A stretch of 51,919 bases of DNA from Laspinema palackyanum D2a (lineage in GTDB: Bacteria > Cyanobacteriota > Cyanobacteriia > Cyanobacteriales > Laspinemataceae): NCBI GenBank assembly GCA_025370845.1, contig JAMXFF010000052.1:1-51919 (forward strand), given 5' to 3'. Positions 36,045 through 46,880 of the stretch are shown piece by piece. The number at the start of each line of letters is the position of its first letter. Positions within the stretch are counted from its first letter, which is position 1. The position numbers were made by a program, and so were the translations under genes. Below the pieces are notes generated by a model that saw nothing but the letters and a program-made list of their open reading frames with translations, ran no database searches and was not told the origin of the DNA.

Positions 36045-39000
36045 TCAATCCCCGGCCTTCTGCTTGAGCACCAGTAAGGTGATATCATCATAAACTTTTT
36101 GTTGACCAATATATCCCTTAACATCAGAAATCACCGCCTCTTGGATTTCCGAAGCAGATTTGTGATAGTTTTCCTGGACTACCGCAATTAACCGTTCTAA
36201 TCCATATTCTTGCTGGTCCAGATTCCATGCTTCGGTAATTCCATCGGTGTAGAGGACCACCACATCCCCGGGATTTAACTCGATGCGGGCGGTGGTGACA
36301 AACTCGGCTATTTCTTCCACCATTGCGATGGGAAATCCTAAATCAATCGTATCAATTCGTTCCACTTTTCCCTGCGCTCGCACCACAATGACTTCTTCAT
36401 GTTGTCCGCTAATTTGCAAGACCCCATCGGCATAATCTAACAGGGCTAAGGTCATGGTTTTATCACAATTCATCCGTTGAGCATTCTGATAAATCGTGCG
36501 ATTCAGGACATCTAAAAATTCCTGGGGATTCGTAAAATTCCCTTCTAACAAACTCCGGACCACGGTTTGGGCCATAATCATCAACACCCCACTTTCTAAC
36601 CCATGTCCCGTCACATCCCCGATGCCAATTTTCACCCGGTCCTGATATTGCAGCACATCATAATAATCCCCGCCGACTTCCTCCGCAGGTTCCATAAATC
36701 CCGCAATATCTAACCCAGAAATCCCATTCAGTTCCGCCTGTTTGGGTAAAATCATTTGTTGCAGACGACGGGTAACATCTAACTCCGCTGCCATGCGAAG
36801 ATTATCCGCTTTGAGACGCTCATTCAGAATGGTAATTTCCGCATTCGCTTGGGCCAATTCAGCGGTGCGTTCCTCGACTTTTTGTTCCAAGGTACGGTAC
36901 AGGAGGGCATTTTCTAGGGAAATAGCTGCTTGGGAGGCTAAAACTTGCAGGACTTCGAGGCGATCGCCTGTAAAGGCATCGGTGGTTAAGTTATTTTCAA
37001 AATAGAGAATTCCCGTCAGTTTCCCTTGATGACGAATTGTTGTACAAAGTACCGATTTCGGTTGATGGTTTAGAATATAGGGGTCTTGGGTAAACAGTCC
37101 TTCCCTTGTGGCATTATTTAACACCACATCAGACTGAGTTTTGGCGACATAATTGACAATCGCCGAGGAAATTTCCTCGCATTCTTCTACGGGAATCGAT
37201 TGCAAGACTATCCTTTTTTCCCCAGAAACCACCGCTGCTTCAACGGTTAAGCGGTCTTCGGTTTGTAAAATCAAAAAAGCTTTAGATGCACCGGCATTCT
37301 CTTGGAGAATTAAAATTAACTTCTCCAACATTTTGCTGAGGACAATTTCGCTAGAAAATGCTTCCGAGGCTTTGATTACCGTAAACAAATCCAGGGAACT
37401 GGCGCGACTGCTGCCTGTGGAGGAGTTAACGGTTTGGAATGAATCAATTGATGAAGCGGATGGACTCGCCCTGCGTAAAACTTGAGGATAGTTAGTTTCT
37501 AACTGTTGAACCTTGGCATCGGCACCCCATTTTTGATAATTATAAGCGGCTTCTCGGATATAAACCTTGCCGATTTCATCCCATCCTTTGCGGAAATAAA
37601 ACTGTGCCGCTAGTTCATTGGCAAGGGCTTCATTTTGAGTAAATCCTGATTCTTTTGCCTGGGCGATCGCCTGCCGATAAAGCTCCATTGCTTCCAGTTC
37701 TTTTCCGGAAATTCGCGCCATTTCAGCGGAGACCAACAGGAATTTATCCTGGTAATTTTCCGGGCAGTTTTCCGCCCAAATTTGGAGTTTTTGCTGCTGT
37801 TGTTCCAGAATCGGCCAATACTCCTGTTGCTCGGTTTCCGATGCCGTGGGATAAACCGCTGCTAACACCAACCCATAATAAAATGGATGTTTCGTTTGGT
37901 AATAAAACCCAAAGTTAGCCGGAACGAGGGGTTCCGCTTCCCGACAGATGGCGAGGGCTTCCTCATAGTGTCCAAACGTATATAAAACCTGGGTTTTTAA
38001 ATAATGGTACCAGTTCAACCCAACGAGTAAATTTACTTCCCGCCACAACCGCAATCCCTCCACTTCATCAAACTCATTCTTAATCCCCTGAAACTGCTTG
38101 ATCACGTGCTGTAAATTCAGGCAAACGTACAGCATACTCTGATAATTGCTGTGGCGAATGATGAGGATAAATTTATCAGCTTCCTTGGCAATTTCTGGCA
38201 GACTGTCCCCAATTTCCAACCGCGTCCAGAGTTTCAAGAATAAAGCCCATACTCCATAGACGACATCCCCGACAGACCGGCAAATTAAGTGAGAGCGGTC
38301 ATAGAAGGGCAGATTAGTCATAAAGGGTTTTCGGTACGGATTGACGGCACTACAAAACAAATTAATTACCTTGCCGCTCCAGATGGGAGTCTTGGATTTT
38401 TCCAGCAGTTTTAAGGCGACTTCTCCAAATTCATATCCAGTTTTATAGTCGTTTTGGAGTCCCAGCATCAATCCGTAAGCTGAGTAAGCAAAGGCCGATG
38501 TATCGGTATGACCAAAGGTTAAGGAAAGCCGAGTCATGGTTAACACACACCAGCCATTATAATTGAGGTAATGTTCACTAAATGGAGCTCCCCAAAAGTT
38601 GGCTAGTAGGGTCATGCAGACCTGTTTTTCCGGGTCTTTCATCGGGGGTCGATGCAGGAGATCAGCAATATTAACTCCCGTCAGATTGGCTTGCACTTCC
38701 TGCATTTGGATGGCGATCGCCTCTTGCAATTCCTCCTCGGTTTCCGGGACATCTAACCCCATCAGCTTCATCCCCGCTAATCCCGCTTGCACCGATTCGA
38801 AGAATCGCTCCCTGATGGGAGACAGCAGCACAATCACGTTATAAATTTCCGCCCGTTCAAATTTATTAACAACTCGCTCTAATAAAATGCTAAATAGCTC
38901 GTCAGCCCCTTGAAAATTACCGGCTACATACTCACATTCCGCCAGTTCTCGATACACCGTAAAAGTCAGGGTATAACCTGTATCCCAAGCAGTTTCTGGC

Positions 39001-41396
39001 AGCAAAGACCGGGCGATCGCCAAATGCTTGACCGCCGCTTGATAGGCCGTAGAAGCTTTGGCTTTTTTGCCCGCCAGACTATTCAATCGAGCGACTTCTA
39101 ATTTTAACTCAGGGTCAACAATCGACTCTAGGCCCGCATTCAAATGGGTAACAATGTCAAAGATTTTAGACTCTAACTCCTCAGCAGCCGTGTGACTGAG
39201 CATTAACTGGCCAATCCGTAAGTGGGTATTAGACCGTTCCGATTCCGGAATTAAAGAGTAGGCCGCCTGTTGGACCCGATCATGTATAAATTTATATTCT
39301 ATACTAAGATCGCTCTCTTCTAAAAAGGTGGCAGTTTCTTCACTACTTTCCGGTAAAAAGCTGTGATTTTTGCTGGAAAATATGAATCCTTCTCGCACTG
39401 CAGGCCACAAATCTCGGGCCACTGCAATCTGGGACTGTTCCCGGACCACCGCCAAAGTTTTCAAATCAAAACTATTCCCAATACAAGCGGCGATCTTCAA
39501 ACTTTCCTGAACCTTTGGGGTAAGTTTTTGAATCTTCTGGGTCATTAATTCGACCACATTATCCGTCATCCCCACCGCTTGAATTTGGTCCATTTCCCAG
39601 GACCATTCCCCCTGGCTCTCCCCATCAGGAAATCGAAACGTTAACAGGTTACTGTCATAAAGCGATTTGAGCAACTGGTTGATAAAAAATGGATTGCCTT
39701 GGGTCTTTTGGGCAATTAACTCAGCTAGAGGCAAACTTTTCGTGACAGAACAGTGCAGGGTATCTGCAATCAATTGATTGATATCTTCTAACTTCAGCGC
39801 TTGCAGTTCAATCTGATTGATAATAGCTCCCTGTCCCTCCATCTCCTCGACTGCCGAGATTAACGGATGAGCCGCATCTACTTCATTATCTCGATAGGCC
39901 CCAATAATCAGTAAAGCCTGACTTTCCGAAGCAGTTGCCAATCGTTGAATCAGTTTCAAAGAAGCCAAATCTACCCACTGCAAATCATCCAGAAATAAAA
40001 CGAGGGGGTGTTCTTTTTGGGCAAAAACTGCAATAAACTTTTGAAACAATAAATTAAATCGGTTTTGCGTTGCCGTTGGCGGCAGTTCAGGAACCTCCGG
40101 CTGTTCGCCAATCAGTAACTCTAATTCCGGAATCACATCGGTGATCACCTGTCCTTCTGTTCCTAACGCTTCGATAATCCGCTGTTGCCAACGCTCTAAT
40201 CGTTCCGGGGTTTCCGTTAAAATTTGGCGAATCAGATTTTGGAACGCTTGAATCAGGGATTGATAAGGGATATCTCGGTTGAATTGGTCAAATTTTCCTG
40301 AGATAAAATAGCCCCGTTGTTGGGCGATGGGTTTGTGAATTTCTTGAACAATCACCGATTTGCCAATCCCGGAAAACCCTGACACTAACATCAGTTCAAT
40401 TCCCGGTGAATTAGGTTCTGAAGGTTCGGCATTTTGGGCGGTTCCGCTGACTCGTCCAAAGGCCGACATTAAAGCCTCAATTTCCCCTACTCTACCGTAA
40501 AGTTTCTGAGAGATTTGGAATTTGTCCGAGGTATCCTGTTCTCCAGGGGTAAACCACTCAATTTTACCCGTTTCTTGCCATTGCTTCCAGCATTTTTCTA
40601 AATCATAGCTTAACCCATACCCACTTTGATACCGATCTTCTGCCGTTTTTGACACCAATTTCATCACAATTGCACTGACAACTGGAGGAATTTGGGGATT
40701 AACTTGATGGGGGGGAATCGGCTGTTTGGCAATGTGAGCATGAACCATTTCTACCGGGTCCGTTGTGGGAAAGGGTAGTTCCCCGGTGAGCATTTTATAA
40801 AACGTGATTCCCAGAGAATAGAAGTCCGTGCGGTAGTCAATGGAGCGATTCATCCGCCCAGTTTGTTCCGGGGACATATAAGCTAGAGTTCCTTCGAGTA
40901 AATTCGGATTACTCAAGGTTTGGTGGGAGCGTTCCAGGCGAGTAGAAATGCCAAAATCGATTAAGGTCACTCGGAATGGATCGAGATTAACCACAATATT
41001 TTGCGGCTTAATATCTAAATGAATAATCGAGTGTTTATGGAGTTCTCCCAAACTTTTGGTAACGGGAATCGCGATTTTAAAAAAGGTTTCTAAGTTTAGG
41101 GGTTGAGTAGACAGCAGTTGTTCTACGGTCAAAGGGCCCGCATCTTCCATGATGAAGACCAGACTCCTACCCCAGCTTTCTAGGCTTAAAGGCTTAACAA
41201 CGCCAGGGATATCTAACGACTTGACAACTTCATATTGATGTCGGAATTTAGCAATTTCTGTCGGGGTAGGATATTCAGTTTTTAAGAGTTTGAGAATTTC
41301 CGTCTGCGCTTGGCCTTCTTTGCGGCCTCGGCAAACAATCGTCTGAGTTCTTTCATGAATTTCTTCGACGATTTCATAACCCGCAAAAAATAGCAT
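36045..41396 (-). CDS. Ser/Thr kinase-STAND ATPase-TPR-GAF-PP2C protein (copy 1)
   Basis: The 1783-residue protein has a Ser/Thr kinase domain (1-270), a AAA/STAND ATPase (about 300-560), a long helical/TPR-like region to about 1330, GAF (1334-1498), coiled coil and a SpoIIE-type PP2C phosphatase (about 1550-1780). Kinase motifs include HLDIKPQN at 126-133 (Leu replacing Arg of HRD) and DFG at 147-149; the glycine loop is degenerate. The ATPase has Walker A GFSGIGKS (340-347) and Walker B LVLFLDD (465-471). The phosphatase carries EVGGDYYD, GDVTGHG and LYTDGITEA. An AAGGAA site precedes the ATG. It is a tandem paralogue of 41514-46880. Confidence 0.93.
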   Translation of the reverse strand: MLFFAGYEIVEEIHERTQTIVCRGRKEGQAQTEILKLLKTEYPTPTEIAKFRHQYEVVKSLDIPGVVKPLSLESWGRSLVFIMEDAGPLTVEQLLSTQPLNLETFFKIAIPVTKSLGELHKHSIIHLDIKPQNIVVNLDPFRVTLIDFGISTRLERSHQTLSNPNLLEGTLAYMSPEQTGRMNRSIDYRTDFYSLGITFYKMLTGELPFPTTDPVEMVHAHIAKQPIPPHQVNPQIPPVVSAIVMKLVSKTAEDRYQSGYGLSYDLEKCWKQWQETGKIEWFTPGEQDTSDKFQISQKLYGRVGEIEALMSAFGRVSGTAQNAEPSEPNSPGIELMLVSGFSGIGKSVIVQEIHKPIAQQRGYFISGKFDQFNRDIPYQSLIQAFQNLIRQILTETPERLERWQQRIIEALGTEGQVITDVIPELELLIGEQPEVPELPPTATQNRFNLLFQKFIAVFAQKEHPLVLFLDDLQWVDLASLKLIQRLATASESQALLIIGAYRDNEVDAAHPLISAVEEMEGQGAIINQIELQALKLEDINQLIADTLHCSVTKSLPLAELIAQKTQGNPFFINQLLKSLYDSNLLTFRFPDGESQGEWSWEMDQIQAVGMTDNVVELMTQKIQKLTPKVQESLKIAACIGNSFDLKTLAVVREQSQIAVARDLWPAVREGFIFSSKNHSFLPESSEETATFLEESDLSIEYKFIHDRVQQAAYSLIPESERSNTHLRIGQLMLSHTAAEELESKIFDIVTHLNAGLESIVDPELKLEVARLNSLAGKKAKASTAYQAAVKHLAIARSLLPETAWDTGYTLTFTVYRELAECEYVAGNFQGADELFSILLERVVNKFERAEIYNVIVLLSPIRERFFESVQAGLAGMKLMGLDVPETEEELQEAIAIQMQEVQANLTGVNIADLLHRPPMKDPEKQVCMTLLANFWGAPFSEHYLNYNGWCVLTMTRLSLTFGHTDTSAFAYSAYGLMLGLQNDYKTGYEFGEVALKLLEKSKTPIWSGKVINLFCSAVNPYRKPFMTNLPFYDRSHLICRSVGDVVYGVWALFLKLWTRLEIGDSLPEIAKEADKFILIIRHSNYQSMLYVCLNLQHVIKQFQGIKNEFDEVEGLRLWREVNLLVGLNWYHYLKTQVLYTFGHYEEALAICREAEPLVPANFGFYYQTKHPFYYGLVLAAVYPTASETEQQEYWPILEQQQQKLQIWAENCPENYQDKFLLVSAEMARISGKELEAMELYRQAIAQAKESGFTQNEALANELAAQFYFRKGWDEIGKVYIREAAYNYQKWGADAKVQQLETNYPQVLRRASPSASSIDSFQTVNSSTGSSRASSLDLFTVIKASEAFSSEIVLSKMLEKLILILQENAGASKAFLILQTEDRLTVEAAVVSGEKRIVLQSIPVEECEEISSAIVNYVAKTQSDVVLNNATREGLFTQDPYILNHQPKSVLCTTIRHQGKLTGILYFENNLTTDAFTGDRLEVLQVLASQAAISLENALLYRTLEQKVEERTAELAQANAEITILNERLKADNLRMAAELDVTRRLQQMILPKQAELNGISGLDIAGFMEPAEEVGGDYYDVLQYQDRVKIGIGDVTGHGLESGVLMIMAQTVVRSLLEGNFTNPQEFLDVLNRTIYQNAQRMNCDKTMTLALLDYADGVLQISGQHEEVIVVRAQGKVERIDTIDLGFPIAMVEEIAEFVTTARIELNPGDVVVLYTDGITEAWNLDQQEYGLERLIAVVQENYHKSASEIQEAVISDVKGYIGQQKVYDDITLLVLKQKAGD

Positions 41397-41513
41397 AATT
41401 TTTCCTTGTCAAGTTAGGTTGAGTGATTTTGCTATGGAAGTAAGATATCCGAGCTAAAATTAGGGTAACAGTTTTTGTGGAGACGGGGAGGAATTGCCTC
41501 CTAATCTACTTTG
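41397..41513. other. Spacer between the tandem copies
   Basis: The 117-bp spacer contains the upstream region of copy 1, with an alignable counterpart upstream of copy 2 (46881-46965): both read TTTTTCC, then TCAAGTTAG and TAACAGTTTTT. The duplication therefore included the promoter region. A small hairpin GGAGG-AATTG-CCTCC lies near 41490. Confidence 0.6.
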
Positions 41514-44500
41514 CTAAGACCTGGGTCCTATCCCCCCGGCCTTCTGCTTGAGTACCAGTAAGGTGATATCATCATAAACTTTTTGTTGTCCAATATAATC
41601 TTTAACATCTGCGATGACAGCCTGTTGGATTTGACTGGCGGATTTGTGGCAGTTGTGCTGGACGACCTCAATTAACCGTTCTAATCCGTATTGTTGCTGA
41701 TTCAGATTAAACGCTTCGGTAATTCCATCGGTGTAGAGCACCACCACATCCCCTGGATTTAACTCGATGCGGGCGGTGGTGACAAACTCGGCTATTTCTT
41801 CCACCATTGCGATGGGAAATCCTAAATCAATCGTATCAATTCGTTCCACGACTCCCTGCGCTCGCACCACGATGACTTCTTCATGTTGTCCACTGATTTG
41901 CAAAATACCATCAGCATAATCCAACAGCGCCAAAGTCATGGTTTTATCACAATTCATCCGTTGAGCATTCTGATAAATCGTGCGATTCAGGACATCTAAA
42001 AATTCCTGGGGGTCGGTAAAATTGCCTTCCAATAAGCTTCGGACCACGGTTTGGGCCATAATCATCAACACCCCACTTTCTAACCCATGTCCCGTCACAT
42101 CCCCGATGCCAATTTTCACCCGGTCCTGATATTGCAGCACATCATAATAATCGCCGCCGACTTCTTCCGCTGGTTCCATAAATCCCGCAATATCTAACCC
42201 AGAAATCCCATTCAGTTCCGCCTGTTTGGGTAAAATCATTTGTTGCAGGCGACGGGTAACATCTAACTCCGCTGCCATGCGAAGATTATCCGCTTTGAGA
42301 CGCTCATTCAGAATGGTAATTTCCGCATTCGCTTGGGCCAATTCAGCGGTGCGTTCCTCGACTTTTTGTTCCAAGGTACGGTACAGCAGGGCATTTTCTA
42401 GGGAAATAGCTGCTTGGGAGGCTAAAACTTGCAGGACTTCGAGGCGATCGCCTGTAAAGGCATCGGTGGTTAAGTTATTTTCAAAATAAAGAATTCCCGT
42501 CAGTTTCCCTTGATGACGAATTGTTGTACAAAGTACCGATTTCGGTTGATGGTTTAGAATATATGGGTCTTGGGTAAACAGTCCTTCCCTTGTGGCATTA
42601 TTTAACACCACATCAGACTGAGTTTTGGCGACATAATTGACAATCGCCGAGGAAATTTCCTCGCATTCTTCTACGGGAATCGATTGCAGGACTATCCTTT
42701 TTTCCCCAGAAACCACCGCTGCTTCAACGGTTAAGCGGTCTTCGGTTTGTAAAATCAAAAAAGCTTTAGATGCACCGGCATTCTCTTGGAGAATTAGAAT
42801 TAACTTCTCCAACATTTTGCTGAGGACAATTTCGCTAGAAAATGCTTCCGAGGCTTTGATTACCGTAAACAAATCCAGGGAACTGCCGCGACTGCTGCCT
42901 GTGGAGGAGTTAACGGTTTGGAATGAATCAATTGATGAAGCGGATGGACTCGCCCTGCGTAAAACTTGAGGATAGTTAGTTTCTAACTGTTGAACCTTGG
43001 CATCGGCGCCCCATTTTTGGTAATTATAAGCGGCTTCTCGGATATAAACCTTGCCGATTTCATCCCATCCTTTGCGGAAATAAAACTGTGCCGCTAGTTC
43101 ATTGGCGAGGGCTTCATTTTGAGTAAATCCTGATTCTTTTGCCTGGGCGATCGCCTGCCGATAAAGCTCCATTGCTTCCAGTTCTTTCCCAGAAATTCGC
43201 GCCATTTCAGCGGATACCAAGAGGAATCTATCTTGGTAATTTTCCGGGCAGTTTTCCGCCCAGATTTGGAGTTGTTGCTGCTGTTGTTCCAGAAGCGGCC
43301 AATACTCCTGTTGCTCGGTTTCCGATGCCGTGGGATAAACCGATGCTAACACCAACCCATAATAAAACGGATGTTTCGTTTGGGGAAAAAACCCAAAGTT
43401 AGCCGGAAAGAGGGGGGCCGCTTCCTGACAGATGGCGAGGGCTTCCTCATAGCGTTCAAAGGTATATAAAACCTGGGTTTTTAAATAATAGTACCAGTTC
43501 ACCCCACTGATTAAATTGCCCTCGCGCCACAACCGCAATCCTTCCGCTTCATCAAACTCGTTCTCAATCCCCTGAAACTGCTTGATCACGTGCTGCAAAT
43601 TAAGGCCAGCGTACACCATACTCTGATAATTGGTCTGGCGAATCGTAATCAGAGATTTCTCCGCTTCTTTCGCGATTTCTTGCAGACTATCCCCCATTTC
43701 TAAGCGGATCCAGAGCCTCAAAAATAAAGCCCATACCCCATAGATCACATCCCCAACGGACCGGCAAATGAAGTAAGAGCGGTCATATAGGGCCAGATTA
43801 GTCCGGAAGGGTTTCCGGTACGGATTGACCGCATTACAAAACAAATTAATCACCTTACCCCCAAAAATAGGAGTCTTGGATTTGTCCAGTAGTTTTAAGG
43901 CAACTTCTCCAAATTCATACCCGGTTTTATAGTGGTTTTGCAATGCCAGCATCAATCCATAAGCCGAGTAAGCAAACGCAGAAGTTTCCGCATTGCCAAA
44001 GGTTAAGGAAAGTCGGGTCATGCTTAACACACACCAGACATTATAATTGATGTAACCCCCACCAAATGAAGCCCCCCAGAAGTTGGCTAAGAGGGTCATG
44101 CAAACCTGTTTTTCCGGGTCTTCCATCGGGGGTCGGTGCAGGAGTTCAGCAATATTAACTTCGCTCAAATTGGCTTGGACTTCCTGCATTTGTAGGCCGA
44201 TCGCCTCTTGCAATTCCTCCTCAGTTTCGGGGACCTCCAACCCCATCAACTTCATCCCCGCTAATCCCGCTTGCACCGATTCTTGAAATCGCTCCTGGGT
44301 AATCGTCAGTAACACAATCAAATTATAAATTTCCGCTCGGTCAAATTTGTCAAGGACTCTCTCTAATAGGATAGTAAATAGCTGATCCGCCTCCTGAAAA
44401 TTTCCCGCTAAATACTCACATTCCGCCAGTTCACGATACAGGGTAAAGGTGAGTTTGTAAGCCGTATCCCAAGCAGTTTCTGGCAACAAAGACCGGGCGA

Positions 44501-46880
44501 TAGCTAAATGTTTGACTGCTGCTTGATAAGCCGTGGAGGCTTTCGCTTTTTTGCCCGCAATCCGATTCAAGCGAGCGACTTCCACTTTAAACTCCGGGTC
44601 AAAAATCGATTCCCGACCCGCATTCAAATGAGTCACAATGTCAAAAATTTTAGACTCTAACTCCTCAGAACTCGTGTGACTCAAAATTAACTGTCCAATC
44701 CGTAAGTGAGTATTAGACCGTTCTGATTCAGGAATTAAAGAGTAAGCCGCCTGTTGAACGCGGTCATGTAGAAACTTATATTCTATACTAAAATCGCTAT
44801 CTTGTAAAGACGCGGCCGTTTCTTCACTACTTTCTGGTAAAAAGCTATAATTCTTACTAGAAAAAATGAATCCTTCTCGCACAGCAGGCCACATATCCCG
44901 TGCGACTGCAATCTGAGACTGTTCCCGGACCACCGCCAAAGTTTTCAAATCAAAACTATTCCCAATAGAAGCGGCAATCTTCAAACTTTCCTGAACTTTT
45001 GGGGCCAGTTTTTGAATCTTTTGGGTCATTAATTCAACCACATTATCCGTCATCCCCACGGCTTTAATTTGGTCCATTTCCCAAGACCAAGCACCCCGGC
45101 CTTCCCCTTGGGAAAACTCAAATGTTAACAGATTGCTGTCATAAAGCGACTTGAGTAACTGGTTGATAAAAAATGGATTGCCTTGAGTTTTTTGAGCAAT
45201 TAACTTCGCCAGAGGTAGACTGGTCGTCACTGAACAATGTAGCGTATCGGCAATCAATTGATTAATATCTTCTAACTGTAGCGGTTGCAGTTCGATCCGA
45301 TTAATCACTGCACCTTGTTCCTCCATTTCCTCGATCGCCGAGATTAACGGATGAGCTGCATCCACTTCATTATCCCGATAGGCCCCAATCATCAGTAAAG
45401 CCTGACTTTCCGAAGCGGTTGCCAAGCGTTGAATCAGCTTCAACGAAGCCAAATCCACCCACTGCAAATCATCCAAAAATAGCACCAGGGTATGTTCTTT
45501 TTGGGCAAAAACGGCTATAAACTTTTGAAATAGTAAATTAAATCGGTTTTGGGTTTCCGTGGGTGGCAGTTCAGGAACTGGAGACTGTTCCCCAATCAGC
45601 AACTCTAATTCCGGAATTACATCGGTGAGCACCTGTCCTTCCGTTCCTAACGCCTCCATAATCCGCTGTTGCCAACGCGCCAATCGTTCCGGGGTTTCGG
45701 TTAAAATTTGCCGAATCAGATTTTGGAACGCTTGAATCAGGGATTGATAAGGGATATCTCGGTTGAATTGGTCAAATTTTCCCGAGATAAAATAGCCCCG
45801 TTGTTGGGCGATGGGTTTGTGAATTTCTTGAACAATCACCGATTTGCCAATCCCGGAAAACCCTGACACTAACATCAGTTCAATTCCCGGTGAATTAGGT
45901 TCTGAAGGTTCGGCATTTTGGGCGGTTCCGCTGACTCGTCCAAAGGCCGCCATTAAAGCCTCAATTTCCCCTACTCTGCCGTAAAGTTTCTGGGAGATTT
46001 GGAATTTATCCGAGGCATCCTGTTCCCCTGGGGTAAACCACTCAATTTTGCCGGTTTCTTGCCATTCTCTCCAGCATTTTTCTAAATCGTAAATTAACCC
46101 ATAGGCGCTTTGATACCGTTCTTCCGCTGTTTTGGAGAGCAATTTCATCACAATGGCACTCACCACCGGAGGAATGTTTGGATTAATTTGATGGGCCAGA
46201 ATCGGTTGTTTAGCAATATGAGCATGAACCATTTCTAACGGGTCTGTTGTGGGAAATGGGAGTTCCCCCGTGAGCATTTGATAAAAGGTCGCTCCCAGAG
46301 AATAAAAGTCCGTGCGGTAGTCAATGGAGCGATTCATCCGCCCGGTTTGTTCCGGGGACATATAGGCCAGAGTGCCTTCGAGTAAATTCGGATTACTCAA
46401 GGTTTGGTGGGAGCGTTCCAGACGAGTAGAAATACCAAAATCTATTAGGGTCACTCGGACCGGATCAAGATTAACTACAATATTTTGCGGCTTAATATCC
46501 AAATGAATAATGGATTGTTGATGAATTTTTCCCAAACAGGTTGTAATGGGAATCGCGATTTTAAAAAAGGTTTCTAAGTCCAGTTTTTGAGTAGAAAGCA
46601 GTTGCTCCACAGACAAAGGACCAGCATCTTCCATCGTTAAGACTAGCCCTTTACCCCAGTTTTTTAGGCTTAAGGGTTTAACAATTCCGGGAATATTTAA
46701 CGGCTTGACAATTTCATATTGATGTCGGAATTTAGCGATTTCTGTTGGGGTAGGATATTCAGTTTTTAAGAATTTGAGAATTTCCGTCTGCTTTTGGCCT
46801 TCCTTGCGGCCTCGACAAACAATCGTTTGATTACTTTCATGAAGTTCTTCTAAGATTTCATAACCCGCAAAAGAGAGCAT
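41514..46880 (-). CDS. Ser/Thr kinase-STAND ATPase-TPR-GAF-PP2C protein (copy 2)
   Basis: The 1788-residue paralogue of 36045-41396 has the same domain order and motifs: HLDIKPQN, DFG, GFSGIGKS, LVLFLDD, EVGGDYYD, GDVTGHG and LYTDGITEA. The kinase and helical regions have visibly diverged, while a block covering the end of the helical region, the GAF and most of the phosphatase is nearly identical to copy 1. The last 60 residues diverge again, and copy 2 has a few extra C-terminal residues (GIGPRS). This points to recombination between copies. It lies upstream of copy 1 on the same strand, and both are probably expressed from similar promoters. Confidence 0.93.
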   Translation of the reverse strand: MLSFAGYEILEELHESNQTIVCRGRKEGQKQTEILKFLKTEYPTPTEIAKFRHQYEIVKPLNIPGIVKPLSLKNWGKGLVLTMEDAGPLSVEQLLSTQKLDLETFFKIAIPITTCLGKIHQQSIIHLDIKPQNIVVNLDPVRVTLIDFGISTRLERSHQTLSNPNLLEGTLAYMSPEQTGRMNRSIDYRTDFYSLGATFYQMLTGELPFPTTDPLEMVHAHIAKQPILAHQINPNIPPVVSAIVMKLLSKTAEERYQSAYGLIYDLEKCWREWQETGKIEWFTPGEQDASDKFQISQKLYGRVGEIEALMAAFGRVSGTAQNAEPSEPNSPGIELMLVSGFSGIGKSVIVQEIHKPIAQQRGYFISGKFDQFNRDIPYQSLIQAFQNLIRQILTETPERLARWQQRIMEALGTEGQVLTDVIPELELLIGEQSPVPELPPTETQNRFNLLFQKFIAVFAQKEHTLVLFLDDLQWVDLASLKLIQRLATASESQALLMIGAYRDNEVDAAHPLISAIEEMEEQGAVINRIELQPLQLEDINQLIADTLHCSVTTSLPLAKLIAQKTQGNPFFINQLLKSLYDSNLLTFEFSQGEGRGAWSWEMDQIKAVGMTDNVVELMTQKIQKLAPKVQESLKIAASIGNSFDLKTLAVVREQSQIAVARDMWPAVREGFIFSSKNYSFLPESSEETAASLQDSDFSIEYKFLHDRVQQAAYSLIPESERSNTHLRIGQLILSHTSSEELESKIFDIVTHLNAGRESIFDPEFKVEVARLNRIAGKKAKASTAYQAAVKHLAIARSLLPETAWDTAYKLTFTLYRELAECEYLAGNFQEADQLFTILLERVLDKFDRAEIYNLIVLLTITQERFQESVQAGLAGMKLMGLEVPETEEELQEAIGLQMQEVQANLSEVNIAELLHRPPMEDPEKQVCMTLLANFWGASFGGGYINYNVWCVLSMTRLSLTFGNAETSAFAYSAYGLMLALQNHYKTGYEFGEVALKLLDKSKTPIFGGKVINLFCNAVNPYRKPFRTNLALYDRSYFICRSVGDVIYGVWALFLRLWIRLEMGDSLQEIAKEAEKSLITIRQTNYQSMVYAGLNLQHVIKQFQGIENEFDEAEGLRLWREGNLISGVNWYYYLKTQVLYTFERYEEALAICQEAAPLFPANFGFFPQTKHPFYYGLVLASVYPTASETEQQEYWPLLEQQQQQLQIWAENCPENYQDRFLLVSAEMARISGKELEAMELYRQAIAQAKESGFTQNEALANELAAQFYFRKGWDEIGKVYIREAAYNYQKWGADAKVQQLETNYPQVLRRASPSASSIDSFQTVNSSTGSSRGSSLDLFTVIKASEAFSSEIVLSKMLEKLILILQENAGASKAFLILQTEDRLTVEAAVVSGEKRIVLQSIPVEECEEISSAIVNYVAKTQSDVVLNNATREGLFTQDPYILNHQPKSVLCTTIRHQGKLTGILYFENNLTTDAFTGDRLEVLQVLASQAAISLENALLYRTLEQKVEERTAELAQANAEITILNERLKADNLRMAAELDVTRRLQQMILPKQAELNGISGLDIAGFMEPAEEVGGDYYDVLQYQDRVKIGIGDVTGHGLESGVLMIMAQTVVRSLLEGNFTDPQEFLDVLNRTIYQNAQRMNCDKTMTLALLDYADGILQISGQHEEVIVVRAQGVVERIDTIDLGFPIAMVEEIAEFVTTARIELNPGDVVVLYTDGITEAFNLNQQQYGLERLIEVVQHNCHKSASQIQQAVIADVKDYIGQQKVYDDITLLVLKQKAGGIGPRS

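Noticed and set aside
36742-37485. Plus-strand frames repeated in both kinase copies (also 42226-42969)
   Set aside because: They are antisense shadows conserved only because the underlying minus-strand genes are near-identical.
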